Shown: positions 37,361-50,086, counted from the first letter of the stretch. The stretch: 64,000 bases of DNA from Azadirachta indica (GCA_022749755.1 JAGQDM010000070.1:467316-531315), one strand, 5' to 3'. Made by a program: numbers and translations. Notes: generated by a model from the letters alone, not told the origin.

Positions 37361-38557
37361 CTACGCAGTAATAGCAGCCTAGATTTCTATATGCAACTGT
37401 TGCTTGCCATCCTGATCCAATAGCCACTCCTACCAGATTCAAAGTAATTGGAGTTATATTTTATATATTTATACTGAATGAAAATTATTATTACTGAACT
37501 ACGATACCTATAGTTTGATATACTGGTTCAAAATTCACCTGATCACCAGATAAAACTGGTCGAACACTGTTGAGGAGAATGGTGAAGGCTGAGAGAGTTT
37601 ATCAACTTCTTGAAGAACATCAGCACAGGAAGTAAATATTAGTGCAATTTTGTCCGAAGAATCATGATCAGTACGCAAAATATCAGACCAATTACTGTCG
37701 ATTGCGCCACCGACCCCCGTAGCAAATTTTGCTGCCTTACCATGCCCAACTCCTAGCTCATTTGCTACCCTTACCCTGCAAATCAAATTTTATGCCCAAT
37801 ATATTTTTGTTCCAACGTTCATTCGAATATATACATAATAGAGTTAAACAACTTTAACTTACTCTTTTTTTTTTTTAAAAAAAATTTTGTTGACAAACTT
37901 AAAATAATTAATATTACACATCTTGATATTTTTACTTTTTTTTGTTCTGCTTTAAGAGCTCGTTTCGTTTTTTTTTTTTGGTATAAATGATGTGATTTTA
38001 TTAATGTAATGATAGATTTCTATAATTATTGTAATCTTTTATTATTTAATAACTAAATAATAATTGAGATGTCTCGTATTATTGAAAATGTGAATTTTGA
38101 TTAAAAAGTAGTACCCAATAACAGTTAAGAAAGCCACATGAATCATCATTTCCCATCCATTGACTGTCATGCTGCACGAAAAATATCAAAGAGAACATAA
38201 AATTGTTAAAAAACTAAAAAAGCGAGGATTCCTTTATGATAAGATTTTGAAGTAAATATTTAATTTACAAAACCGAAGTATAAAAATAAAGAAAATAGGA
38301 GTTAAACGAAATTTGTATATACCAGACAGATAAGGCATCCGCAGCTACGGTAGCATTGGTAAAATACCCAGTCATTAGCATCAATATTCTATAATACCAA
38401 TTTTCCAAGCTGAACAAAAACAACAACGTTAGACAAGAATAGATTAATACCCTTATAATAGTTTTATGTATTTTGAGATCAATTTCAACATGCAGCATGC
38501 TTAAATAACAGTATTCGGATTCATTTTATTATTCTATATATGGTTAATTGAAATATA

Positions 38558-38633
<76 letters not shown>

Positions 38634-38789
38634 CCATACCGTGGCATAACTCCAGCACCTAGGGAAACATCGGTATATTCCCAGAGGCCACAAAAGGCAT
38701 GCACAGAGAAACCAGTCCAAGTCAAAGGACATCCGCCAAATGCAGCATATCCATATAGCCCAAAAACCAAAACCCACCAAGAAATATAG
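37361..38789 (-). pseudogene. MATE D relic, central block (3' part of exon 2 to 5' part of exon 6)
   Basis: Contains, in minus-strand order, the end of exon 2 (about 38,637-38,789), exon 3 (38,323-38,409), exon 4 (38,115-38,171), exon 5 (37,547-37,775) and the 5' part of exon 6 (37,361-37,429). Exons 3 and 4 keep the family lengths of 87 and 57 bp. Exon 5 is 229 bp instead of 239 and holds compensating frameshifts between AKFAT and DKIALIF, then a small deletion. Exon 6 is interrupted by the Ty3/gypsy element on its 3' side. On the other side, exon 2 is interrupted by a 2.9-kb insertion that starts near 38,790. Confidence 0.88.
38559..38632 (+). repeat. (ATT)n microsatellite in intron 2 of MATE D
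   Basis: About 24 uninterrupted ATT units directly next to the former exon 2 donor region of MATE D. It is likely to be polymorphic in length. Confidence 0.9.
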
Positions 38790-39364
38790 TTTAAAAGAAT
38801 TCTAATTTCGTGCGAGAATTAGAACAGTTTTTTAACATTCCTAATTTTAATAAATTTTGAAAAAACTTCTGTTATAATATAATAAACGTCGTCGTATATG
38901 TAATCTTGTAAGTTCTAAAATTTCACTCTAAACATTCCCAATAAAATTAAACACTAACTACTTTATTTCATTAATTAACAAAATATAATCAATTTTATGA
39001 CTTCTAACTTTTAAATACAAGTATAGAAATTACATCAAAATCATACATTTTAAAATTTTTCTCCTATAATTATACATTTTAAAATTAACAAAATCTTAGT
39101 TCTAAAATATCCTTTATTTCTACTTACAAAACTCCAATATTATCAAAACTTGAACAGTAAGGATGAGCTAATGTCCAATAGATATTTATAAATAAAGACA
39201 GTTTTAAAATTTAAAATAAACAAATTTGAATATAAAAGTACTTTTTAATTTCCAACAAAAAGCATAACAGAATAGTAAATTAAAATTTCAATTTTAATAT
39301 TCATGTGAACAACGTAAAACACATAATTTCATAAAAATATTCATAAATTTTGTATTTACGTACT

Positions 39365-39550
39365 TCACAGGCATTGTTCCGAAGGATCGCTGTCCCAAAA
39401 ACTGGTCATACGTACTTTAAAAGCATTATTCCCAAAAATCGTTATCCCATCAAAAATGATCTTTAGGGACACTATTCTCAGGGACCGTCGCCCCAACAGA
39501 AATGACCTTTAGAAGTATTATTTCTAGGGACCGTCGCCCTAAATACCAGT
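39365..39550 (+). repeat. Imperfect ~50-bp tandem repeat inside the insertion
   Basis: About four units, each with a CATTxTTC/TATTxTC stretch followed by a GATCG(C/T)T-CCC or GGGACCGTCGCCC core. The last two units are the most alike. Such short arrays are common inside long plant LTRs. Confidence 0.55.
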
Positions 39551-40818
39551 GCCATATTACAACAACAATTATGGCCATCACATTCTCATTTATCAATTTA
39601 TTTCACAACATTTCCATATAAACCATATATTTATAAAAATACAAAACGTGTTGATACAATTTCTCACTGTATTTATAAATTTAAGATTCTTATGAAAATT
39701 ACTATTTAAACTTGATTCGAAAAATAATTAATTGGATCAAAACTTGGTGATTCAAAAATTTCATACACATTTATCAAAACATTAACTATAATTAAGCACT
39801 TTACTTTTCAGTTTTAAAACCAAAATCCACCAAATGTAAATAAATACCTACTTGACATACGTGTGATAATTTTTATATCTATGTTAGTTTGTCCTTCTCC
39901 TTCCAATTACTTCCTAATATTAATTTAACAAATAATAATGAATGATGATCTAAAAATTCAAATTTTGTTATCTAAAATGCATATATATTTAAACATATAT
40001 TTATATACTAACAGTTTAACTTTGTACAGCTAAATGAAGTAATATACTAATATTTAAAAATTAAAATTAATCATCTAAAATAAAAAATTCAAACCGAACC
40101 TCTTTTCTTTTTCCTTTCTTTTTTTACCTGATTTTGCTTCCCGCCTCTTAGTCTCCAATTACGAAAGTAAAGATTATATATACATATATATATATATATA
40201 TAAACTTATATACCACCATCATAAATCATTCCTTTTATATAAATATATATATATTTTATTTTACAATTCCTATAAGGTATATGCGTTGCCCAGTGGCAAT
40301 ACCCCCAAATCAGAAAAAATGAAATGACACTTGTGCTTCTAAATTTCAATTAAATCTTTTAATTTCTCTTTTTATACCTTTTACCCACAATAAAATTTAT
40401 ATTATTCAAAAATTCTATTTTTTTAAAGTTATAAATATATTCATCCTAATCAATATTTTTTTAATAAAAATATTTGTCTTATAAGTTTTAAATTATTATG
40501 TTCTCATATAATATAAAGTGAATATATCTAACATATGTATTTTAGTTAAAGTAAGAACCCAGTATATTACAATTTTAATATACTGTCCAAATAAACTTTT
40601 AAAAACTTAAGATTACTTTGTATGTATTAAGTAAAAAGAGAGAAAACAAGCAAGTCACGAGCTGCACAATTGAGAATAGAAACGAAAGTTTTCTTTACTA
40701 CATTAATTATATAATATATATTTACAATTCAATGGATAAGATTGGCCTTAAACACATTGGATGGTGAAGAATGACATAAAGAAAAGAAAATCTTACCTAA
40801 CTTCACATATCACCACTA

Positions 40819-41309
40819 GATCTGGGTAAAAATGCTTAACCGAATCGAATTGAATTATTCGATTCGATTCGGTTCATTTTGATTACGCTCTTATTGGTTC
40901 GGTTTTATATTGGTTACACTTTAATCGGTTTGGTTCGAATTTGAGTAAAATCGAAATCGAATTGAACCCGAAAATAAATTTTTTTAGTCCTTAATTTTAT
41001 ATAAATGATAAATAAGACAAAATATTTATAATTATTTTTATAAATGTGCATAAAAATAGAGGCTGTTATTCATAATTTTTTAAAATGTTATTATTTTATA
41101 TAATTTTATAATAAATTAGAGAGTTAAATGAAAATTTTCAAAAGTTCTTAAAACCAAAAGTGAAATAGAACCGAAATTGAAAGCTTCAAAACCGAACTGA
41201 ATCGAAGTAAATTCTTTAGTTCGGATTAATTCGATTCTACAGCCTTCATATTTTAAGTTTAGTTCAATTTTTATAAAAACCGAACCGAACTTGTATTTGC
41301 TCACCCATA
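40819..41309. mobile_element. MITE-like element rich in CCGAACCGAA motifs
   Basis: Bounded by near-identical 10-base flanks ATCACCACTA (40,809-40,818) and ATCACTACTA (41,310-41,319). Its ends are weakly inverted: TGGGTA on the left, and TGGGTGA read from the right on the other strand. The interior has long arrays of GATTCGGTT and AACCGAA-type motifs on opposite sides of the centre, so it could fold on itself. No coding sequence. It is nested inside the 2.9-kb insertion. Confidence 0.4.
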
Positions 41310-41689
41310 ATCACTACTATCTTAACATTAAACCAATTTAATATTTACAAACATATAGGCATATTGGGTTTAAAACAAACATAACATGTTAGGGTTGATC
41401 CAAAACTTTTTTGGTTATGTGAATGCATGTACAAGCTGTCCATTATCAATTATGAACCCCAAAATAAACACTAAGCCTTCAACACATCAAATCATCCCTT
41501 GTAAGTACCCTTGCTCACAACCTACTATTTATCCGAGATGCTGTTCATTCACGAACCATTTTGCTTGTATGTTCATGCATAGAAGGTGCAGCTTGCGTGC
41601 CCGCGTGCTAAAGATGCGCTAATGTGCCTCTACGCTTTTGGTGATTCTGCTTGTGTTTTGGCGACACGTGACATACAACTGTACCAACA

Positions 41690-42428
41690 ACACAAAAATT
41701 GAAAACAATAACGAATAGCCAACCACTCAACATGTTCACTAGTAGACCCACCAATGAAACCCATGCTATCACTCGAGTTTTCAACTAGCTCTATAAGAAT
41801 ATCTGCAATGGGAACTAAAACGCAAAGCTAAAATATAGCGGTATCATCCACACTGCTACAAACCCTGATTGCTCAGCCACATCGTCGAGCTGGCCAAGCC
41901 ATTTTAGAATTGGAGTTGCAAAAACGTAAAATGGAAGTAGCAAGAAGCAGAATAGGAAAAGGATAATCCATGATCTTTGCATGTAAATGCCTAACATGTG
42001 TTATCTTTTGGCTCCAAAAGCTTGCCCACAAAGTGTCTCTAAGGTGCTTGCCATTCCTAACTGTTTGTCAAAAGCAAAAATTAGCTAGGTATAGAGTAGC
42101 TATATAGATATGTTATACTTATTTATATACGTCTTTGTAGTGAAAATGTAGTGATCAGTGTGATTAGCAGAAGGCCAAAATTGAAGCCAACAATGCTAGT
42201 GTTGGCTATATAGATGGCAGCGAGTTCAACTTCACCGAGGTGGTCAGCATATGCTTGTGTGATGATGTTCATAGTGGAGACACAAACCTGGCTGAATATT
42301 GCTGGACCTGCGATCTGCCATAGCTTCTTTGATTTAATCCACAGGTCTCTGTTAATTTCCTAGTCATCTTTTTCCTTTAACAACGGTTAATTGATCTGAT
42401 GATCTCCATTTCCGTTTACAAGATCCAT
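41690..42428 (-). pseudogene. MATE D relic, 5' block (exon 1 and 5' part of exon 2)
   Basis: Exon 1 (42,168-42,428) begins with an ATG in the family position and keeps [18 protein letters not shown] and a QAYADHLGEVELAA stretch. It has two nonsense codons before residue 25, and its donor is CT instead of GT. Exon 2 from 42,060 keeps [11 protein letters not shown] but has TAA where the paralogs have Tyr, and further stops in the QRFLQSQ region. It then ends at the 2.9-kb insertion. The closest paralog is E. The gene is certainly non-functional. Confidence 0.9.
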
Positions 42429-45400
42429 CAGAAATGTATTGATTCTCTTTATTCTCTGACAGAAAGATGAATGGTTTTATTGAGTAGAGTTTTAGAAAGG
42501 CGCATAAGTTTTAAATGGCGAACTTATAATTTTAAAAGAGGTTTTGTATTGACGTAAAATGCTACTTATTGAAATTATTTTTAATGTGCAAATAATACCC
42601 AAACGTGTTTTGAGATTTCAGTAACCTTAATTTGTGAAACAAAATGGTTCAATTTGATTCGATTCTACGCTTGATTATAATATCCATCATTCACTGATTG
42701 GCATTGGCAGTGTTGAAAGAAGTGGGCTCCTAGGAGAAACCAATAATTAATGCGAAAAAGGAGCTGGATTGGGCTTAAAGCACTTCTGACACGGGCCCAA
42801 TTCTCAGATTCCAGCTTGCAGAAAGTGACAGAAAGCAAGTAAAATTAATGCAGCTGCATGAACATATATACTGTAGTGATCAAACGCAGAGAAAACAATA
42901 GTCCCTTTTGCGGTAATGAACTGATGATAGCAGAGAGCAGATAGCATGCATATTCTACTTAAAGACTAGTTTGTAGTCAAAATATATAGAATTAATTGGA
43001 GTTAGAACTCTCTCTGTGCCTTAATGTTATGGAAGAGGTAATTAACAGTGTATCATCTTATAACTTGCAGCCGCAGTTTTACATTAATTGAATATACGTG
43101 ATACCCTGAAATTATTCTAAGCGGCAGATAGTTATATACATAGACGCGCGGTAGTCTTGTGAAAAGATACCCTGAGTGATCAGGAGCAATGTACCAACTT
43201 TTGAATATAATAATAATTAACCACGTGAAATGAAATGGAAATTAAACTGCAAAAATGTTTGGTTTGCAGTCAAATTAATTTTATATCAATTTTAAAATCG
43301 AATGTCATCTTCGAATGCTAACCCAACTTTTTGTTCTCGTCTTTGGTTTCTATATATATTGATGAGCAGCGGCCGGCCTGTATATATAATTAATTCTACG
43401 TGCTCCAGATGCGCTAAAACATACTACAAATCTTTGTCAACACAGTACAACTTTTAATGGCCTTTTTTGTCCAAGTTATACCCAAAAAATAATAATTTTA
43501 GGATAATATTCTTAAAATTAGTACAAAATTGAAAAACAAAAATAAGTATCTCAAACAAATTCAAATATCTTTTGTCTTTAATATATTTTTAACTATTAAT
43601 AATATATATACATATATATAATCTCAATTTTAAAATATTTCATCCACAATATTTAGTCAAATTATCTGTCATATAAAAAAGAAAATAGAATATTTTATCA
43701 TCAATTTTTTCTACCATTTCATTTTTTTAGTTATATATCTCTGAAAAGTCCTTATAATACAAAAAATATATTTTCTTATTTCATTGATAATTTTAATCAA
43801 GATTTTTTTAATAACATTATGACCTTTTCGTTTAAGTAAATTATGGGTCTAGTATAGATTTTTAAGTAGAGATTTTTGGAGTAAACCTTTTACCCATAAA
43901 ATTTTGTAAGTAAAATTTTTAATAAAAGTTTATTAATCGTTTGATTGTCACAAATAATTTTTAAAAAAATTTGAGTAATTACTTTAATAAACAAATGTTT
44001 AATCTTATATTTTAAAGAAATAACGTAAAATTTTTAAAATAAAGTAAAGATATTTTAAACAATTCTTATTTTTAAAAAAGTTGGGAAAGTTATAATATTA
44101 AATGTCTAAATTTTAGATTTTTTTCAGTAAAAGAAAAATAATTTTTTTAATCCTCAAAAGTTTTTTTCCATTGTCAGCCAAATGACACCCAAAAACTTGA
44201 AAAGAATTTTTTTCATTAAAAAAATTTTTTAACTAATGAAAAAGTCAAAATAAATAGACACTATGTCCAATTTGTTACTAAGTAATCTACAAAAAAAAAT
44301 CGTTTCCTCAAACAATAGGGGTCATATTGTAAGTTTCCAATCATATGCCCTCTTTGTCGCTAGTACTACCTCAAAGTAAAATGGGGTTTGCAAGTCCTAA
44401 CTAGTTGAAAGCAATAACTACACTGACATCCACTAATTAGTATATATATATATATATATACACTTTGTATACCTTTTAAACCATTACACGCATTCCCTTA
44501 AAAGTTCTAAAAAGTAAAACAAATTTCTTTTAAATAAAAAATAATCATGTTATAGTTATAATAAATAATTAAAATAAAATATTCTTATTTTCATTTATGC
44601 CTAGTTGGATACAATTCTTTTATGGTCACAAAGAGCATTTGGTTGTTATAGAGAATAGCATCTTGAAGATTAAAAAATTTGTGTTATCTCTGTATATTGA
44701 ACCTAGATTTGAAACTTTTGGTAATATAATTTTTTTGAACTTTTTAAAAGATTAAACTAATTAAAATATCTTTATTTTATTCTCATAAATTTACTCGGTT
44801 GACGTAATCAAACATTTAGTTAAAAGTTGCGGGTAACAAACAAAAATAGAAATTATTAAAAACAATAAAAAAGTTATTTGATTCCTCGTTTAAGGATTAA
44901 TTTGGGAATGTCAAAACTTTTGACATGCTTTCAAATTAATAGAGCAAAATATTTACTAAACAGTTAATTTTTTGATATTGTAATTAATATTTACTACTTA
45001 TATGAAAAATACTGGTTATAATTTCATTTGTCCAAGTCAAGCACCTTTGGCCGCAATTCTATGACTCTTTCGAGTCCCGGCAACAGGGTAAGGCTAACCT
45101 TTTTTTTTTTTTTTTTTTTTCCTGAAACCTTAAAATTAACCTCTACTAGATGGAAAGCTATGTATTAGTAATGCTGAGGATATGTTTTCTTTAAGCAGAA
45201 ATTTTAACTGTAGACCTGATTTTCAGAGAATTAAAGGCCTATAACTAAGCGTTGTTAATTTGTATATATTTTGAAAGAATGGGTCAAAGTCAGGGAAACT
45301 AGGGAAGAACAAGGATTAGCCTGGGGTGATTCTGGCTGCAAGAGAGCTCGGAAAATTAAAACTGATGATGGTGGACAAATGAAAGGAATGAAACAACATT

Positions 45401-45541
45401 TTGAATATGAAATTGCATACAATAATTGAACATTCATTCGGAAGAACACGTCATGAGTATGCAGCAGGGAAAGAATTATAAAATTCCCAAAAACAAGGGC
45501 ATCCGGCTGGTGTAAAGAACCATTTTTGATCTTCTGTTTAA
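42429..45541. other. Intergenic region between MATE D and MATE E
   Basis: AT-rich and without a gene. A TA tract lies at about 44,443-44,460 and a poly-T tract at about 45,100-45,120. Just before the poly-T tract, at about 45,025-45,100, is a probable SINE relic, listed separately. Confidence 0.5.
45025..45121 (+). mobile_element. Truncated SINE relic (Au-like)
   Basis: The sequence TTTCGAGTCCCGGCAACAGG followed by GTAAGGCT resembles the B box and downstream core of the plant Au SINE family, in which a GTTCGAG.C..GGAAACAG and an AGGGTAAGGCTGCG motif are typical. A long T run follows. The 5' A box is not clear and the central part is shortened. No target-site duplication was found. Confidence 0.4.
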
Positions 45542-48177
45542 TCATCTGGGTTGGGACTCACTCGACCACTTCTGTACCCGTTGTTTAGCTTTTTCAGCCT
45601 GTAAATTAATTCAACAAAATAATGACATGTTAGTTAGATGGCAACAAAAGAATTTCAAAACATAACAAAAATTTCAAATTCTACCTCTTTTTCCCAATCG
45701 CACCGTGCTGTTATGGTGGCCAAAATCACTGTTTGAACAGCAGTTCCACCAAAGATCATCCCACCCCAGATACCCTTGTGCATCAAGAAATTAATTAAAA
45801 ATCGAAGAAAATTGTTTTACATCATGTGATCACGCTGATCATAATCAGTATTGAGTTTAAATTGATGCAGAAAATCTCAGACTCAGCATGTAACATTATG
45901 CTTGTGGCTTGACCAAGCCCACAAACACAATTAATAGCTGCTAAAACACAGTAGCTTCTTTTCATGCAACAAAATTAATAACGAAAGGAGCAGCTAGCCG
46001 TATAAACTTACTGAAACACCCAATTTGAAGATCCATCCCGTTAGAAATCCGAGAGGTAGTCCGATAATATAATAACACCCGATATTTACATATGCAACTG
46101 TTGCTTGCCATCCGGATCCAACAGCCACTCCTGCCCCCCACAACAAGAAAAAATAAGCAGTTATAGTTACTAATTGGCGAAGAAAATATTAACTACAGTA
46201 GTTGGAAATTCACCTGATAAAACTGGCTGAACACTGTTGAGAAGAATTGTGATGGCTAAGAGAAAGGAGAGATTGTCAACTTCTTGGAGCACATCTTCAC
46301 TAGAAGTAAATATTAATGCAACCTTGTCTCGAAGAACCATGACGACTGCACAAAATACGAGACCGATTATTGTTGACTGTGTTACTGATACAATGGTTGC
46401 GAATTTCGCTGCCTTTCCATTTCCACCTCCTAGCTCATTCGCTACTCGTACTCTGTATATTTCATGCCACAGAAACAGAAATTAATGAACATATGCCACT
46501 TTTTCTTCATTGTGATATTATGTTTTTATGTTTCTCACTAACTTCATTTTTTTCAGATGAATTACAACATGAATTCTAGTTTTATACAACCCTGTTTCTC
46601 TTTTGAAATTGTGATTCAGAAGTAGTACCCGGTGCCGGCGAAGAAAGCTAAGGGAATCATCATTTGCCATCCATTGATACTCATGCTGCATCAGAAGATA
46701 TCAGAATACCAGGAAATTGTTACACCATGTACTACAAACGCTTTCAAGTAGAAAAGGATAAAATGAACAGTTAAGAAAATCATATACCAGACAGACAATG
46801 CGTCCACAGCAATAGTTGCATTGCTTAAATAACCTGTCATCAGTATCAGTATTCGATAATACCAATTCTCCAAACTGTACACAAAGCAATAAAAACCAAA
46901 GACTACATCAACAATGACAGCAACGAAAACAATATATTAAAAGAAAATATATATGTACATGCTTTACTCAGCGGTAGATAACCGCGCTCATCATCATGTG
47001 GCCTGGAATTCAATGGTGTAATAATATACGTTGCAAGGATTTCAACAAGTTTAATCATAACAGGATCAGGATTAGTTGAAAATAATAAACAAATAAGAAA
47101 ATGAATTAACACCCTCTTTAAAACTTTCCAGCTCAATAATGGTAGACAACAGTATTTGAGTCCGTGCAAAAAGCTAGTTAAAAATATTTAAAATGGATAT
47201 GAAAGAAAATTACAAGCATAAATTGATTAAAAAAGAGAAGAAAGGGAGGGATAGGGATAGGATTACCATAGCATGACTCCAGAAGCTACGGAGAGTTTGG
47301 TATATTCCCAGAGGCCGGAAAAGGCTTCTATAGATAAACCAGTCCAAGTTAAAGGACATCCACCACACGCAGTATACCCATAGAGCCCAAAAAACAAAAC
47401 CCACCAAGAAATATCCAGAGCCACAGCCGCACCAACAACTCCAAAATCTACAACATAAACTAATAGCCAACTAACCAACACATTAACCGCTAAACCCATT
47501 AAAGAAACCCATGCTATAACTCGATTTTTCAGCTGGCTTTGCAAGAATCTCTGTACTGGAAACTGAAACGCAAAGCTGAAATGCAATGGTATCAACCACA
47601 CCGCCACCACACCTGATAGCTCCGCCACATCGTCGGGCTGCCCAAGCCATTTCAGGATCGGAGTGGCGAATACGTAAACTGGGAGTAACAGGAAGCAGAA
47701 TAGAAAAAGGACTATCCATGATCTTTGCATGTAAATGCCCAACATGTGGTATCTCTTGGCTCCAAAAGCCTGCCCACAGAGTGTTTCCAATGCGCTTGCC
47801 ATCCCTAACTAATCGTCAACAAGACATAAATTGATTAACTAGCTAATTAATTAATTAATAATATAAGTGGTAAAAAAGGAAAATTAGATTTTGATTACCA
47901 GAAGTCCAAAATTGAAGCCAACAATAACAGTGTTGGCTATGGAGATGGCGGCGAGTTCAACATCACCAAGGTGGCCAGCAAACGCTTGGGTGATGATGTT
48001 CATGCTGTAGGAAGATACCCGACTGAACATTGCCGGACCCACGATTTCCCATAGCTTCTTTGATTCAATCCAGACCCTTGTTTTCGATTCCTTACTATTT
48101 CCTTGTTCTTGCTGCTCATGATGATCATCTTCTTCCTCTCTTAACAAGGGTTGATTTTGATCGACACTACCCATCAT
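45542..48177 (-). CDS. DTX: MATE family efflux transporter E (DETOXIFICATION)
   Basis: Eight exons on the minus strand: 47899-48177, 47267-47808, 46788-46874, 46629-46685, 46214-46452, 46012-46130, 45685-45774 and 45542-45598. All introns are GT-AG. The spliced frame is 1,470 bases, 489 residues. The N-terminus [12 protein letters not shown] is acidic and cytosolic. It is followed by [45 protein letters not shown], the fully canonical [10 protein letters not shown] segment, [16 protein letters not shown] and a C-terminal KQRVQKW. There are no stops or unusual splice sites. Of the array members it is the closest to the family consensus (DTX27/DTX29-like), so it may keep the ancestral function. 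The start at 48,177 has a second ATG directly after it; upstream codons of that frame lack an ATG. Role: antiport-driven export of an unknown organic compound. Confidence 0.94.
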
Positions 48178-49489
48178 GAGACATAAGTAGTTTTTGGTTA
48201 TTCTCCGAGATAAAAAGGGAGAGAAAGAAGGGATTGGTTTTGAGAAGTATTCCTGGGTTGAGTTACAGAAAGGACACGTAAGTTTCAAATGAAGTTGTGT
48301 ACGCCTACGCAGATTTAAAGCAGCCAATATCTGCTCCGTTTTCTTTCATCTCAGGTTAACTCTTTAATTTTTAACAGTTCACGTGGAATCGAAAATTAGT
48401 TGAGACTTCTACAGCTTTATATCTTTTAATTCAATGCTACCCATGATAATAGCATTAAAATGCTCGTTCATTTTCTTCTTTTTTTGGTTTCCTATATAAG
48501 AAACACTAAGACAAAATAAGTTCAATTTGTATTCCGCTTTTGCATCACTGTGATAATTTAAGTTATTTTTATCAATGTGACTTCTTCTTCGAGTTCATAT
48601 TTGTATAATTGTCTTTTAGCATAATATTCGCGAATGATTGACTATAAAATGGTTAACGTCAATTATTTCGTAAGAGGATCCTCATCCGCACAAATTATAT
48701 ATTTACATGTATAAGAATATACAGCAAAAATTATAATAAACTTCTAATTACATCATATCATTTAAGTTTCATAAATGACTTTCAGTAATAATTTATATGC
48801 TTAGGATACTTTTTTTTTCCTTCTAAGTCACTTCTTTTTCGTGATTAACAGTAAAAGATTATGGCGACGTAAATAATGGAAACAAAGAAAGAAAATGGGT
48901 AAATAAATAGAATGAATGCGTGATACAAGCTCAATTTTTTTGTTACGTCTGATATATAAAGAAAATTATAGTAAAAAGGAAGATGATAATTTTATTCGGA
49001 AAATAGAATATATATGCTTTCTTTATTAGCAACTACAAAAAGATACTTTGTCCTCTTTTATCTTATTATCCGACTTTGTTAAATAATCATGTAGCTGTAT
49101 TTTATGAAAAAAGAAAGGAGAAAATGAAATGAAATGAAATGTTGCAGCAGGGGTTGACCATAAGGTGGAAAGACATTTTATGGGAATGTTAGTTCGTGTG
49201 TATTGAATATGTGGCTATTGTCATTGGATTGGATACCAAAAACTACTCTAACAAGACAAGTCCTGTCCTATTACTTTACATTTTCATAATTATTATTGAT
49301 TTTATTTTTATCACAAAAGAATGATTATGGAAATTAGGAAGAACAGAATATTGCACAGTTCTAACAAATTTTGAAATCATATATATACATGTTCTAATCA
49401 TAGGATGTCCATAAAATATTATTATTAAATTGAGTTTTTTTTTTTTTAAATATTACAAATCTATTGCAAATCTATATATTACTGGAACT
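48178..49489. other. Upstream region of MATE E
   Basis: Presumed promoter side of E. AT-rich, with a short GAAAT repeat near 49,126-49,140. I see no gene in it. Confidence 0.5.
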
Positions 49490-50010
49490 TTTATTGAGAA
49501 GATAAACTTGCAATTGTAACCGCAGTTGTGCAATTGTAATAAGTCCAGCGGTCTTACTAAAACTTTAAAAAGAACTGGTACCGAGAAATTTTTAAAAAGC
49601 AGTTGTGCAGTTGTAATAGGTCCAGCAATCTTACTGGAACTTTAGAAGGAACTGTTATCGAAAAGTAACAATAGTTGTGCAGTTGTAACAAGCCCATCAA
49701 TTTTATTGAAACTTTAAAAAGAATTGCTACCGAAAAATTCTTGAGAATAAAACTTTAAAAGGAGCTACTACTGAAAAATTCCTGAGAAGCAATTGTGCAG
49801 TTGTAAGAGACCCATTGTGCAGTTGTAACAGGCCCAGTAATCTTATTAAAACTTTAAAAGAAAGAACTGCTACCAAGAAATTCCTGAGAAATACTTGTGC
49901 AGTTGTAACAGGCCCAATGATCTTATTGAAAGTTTAGAAGAAATTACCCAGCGATCTTACTGGAACTTTAGAAGGAATTGTTACCAATAAATTCCTGATA
50001 ATAAAGCACA
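49490..50010 (+). repeat. Diverged tandem repeat, roughly 80-100 bp units
   Basis: About six degenerate units, each with GTTGTGCAGTTGTAA, then GG(C/T)CCAG and AATCTTA(C/T)T, an ACTTTA(A/G)AAG stretch, and (C/G)AAAAATTCCTGAGAA-like ends. Unit lengths vary through internal deletions. There is no conserved reading frame. It directly adjoins a tRNA-like segment on its right side. Confidence 0.75.
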
Positions 50011-50020
50011 CGTAAAAATA

Positions 50021-50086
50021 GCCACAGGATTCGAACGTATTCTCTTTATACGGAGGGAATGCGCTCTAACCATCCAGTCTCAGCCC
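50021..50086 (-). other. tRNA-like segment, probable SINE head
   Basis: On the minus strand this contains an A-box-like TGGATGGTTAGAGCG and, about 30 bases later, a B-box-like CGTTCGAATCC, the spacing of a pol III promoter in a tRNA gene. A stable acceptor stem and T-arm could not be drawn, so a functional tRNA is unlikely. It probably belongs to a tRNA-derived SINE, and the tandem array downstream of it may be part of the same repeat. Confidence 0.4.

Larger units (their letters stand above)
38790..41689. mobile_element. Unidentified 2.9-kb insertion in exon 2 of MATE D
   Basis: Exon 2 of MATE D stops matching its paralogs at about 38,790 and resumes at about 41,690. Around 15-20 bp of exon are missing at the junction, and no clean target-site duplication is visible. 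The inserted DNA is AT-rich with no long frame. At about 39,365-39,550 it holds four imperfect copies of a roughly 50-bp unit with a GGGACCGTCGCCC-like core. On the minus strand the right end reads TGTATGTCACGTG, which resembles the start of a Ty3/gypsy LTR. A long solo LTR is therefore the best guess, but its other end was not identified. Confidence 0.5.

Noticed and set aside
49490..50010. CRISPR-like or centromeric array
   Set aside because: Units are degenerate, of unequal length and few in number, and the context is a plant nuclear genome.
50021..50086. Functional tRNA gene
   Set aside because: A and B boxes are present but acceptor stem and T-arm do not pair. More likely a SINE head.
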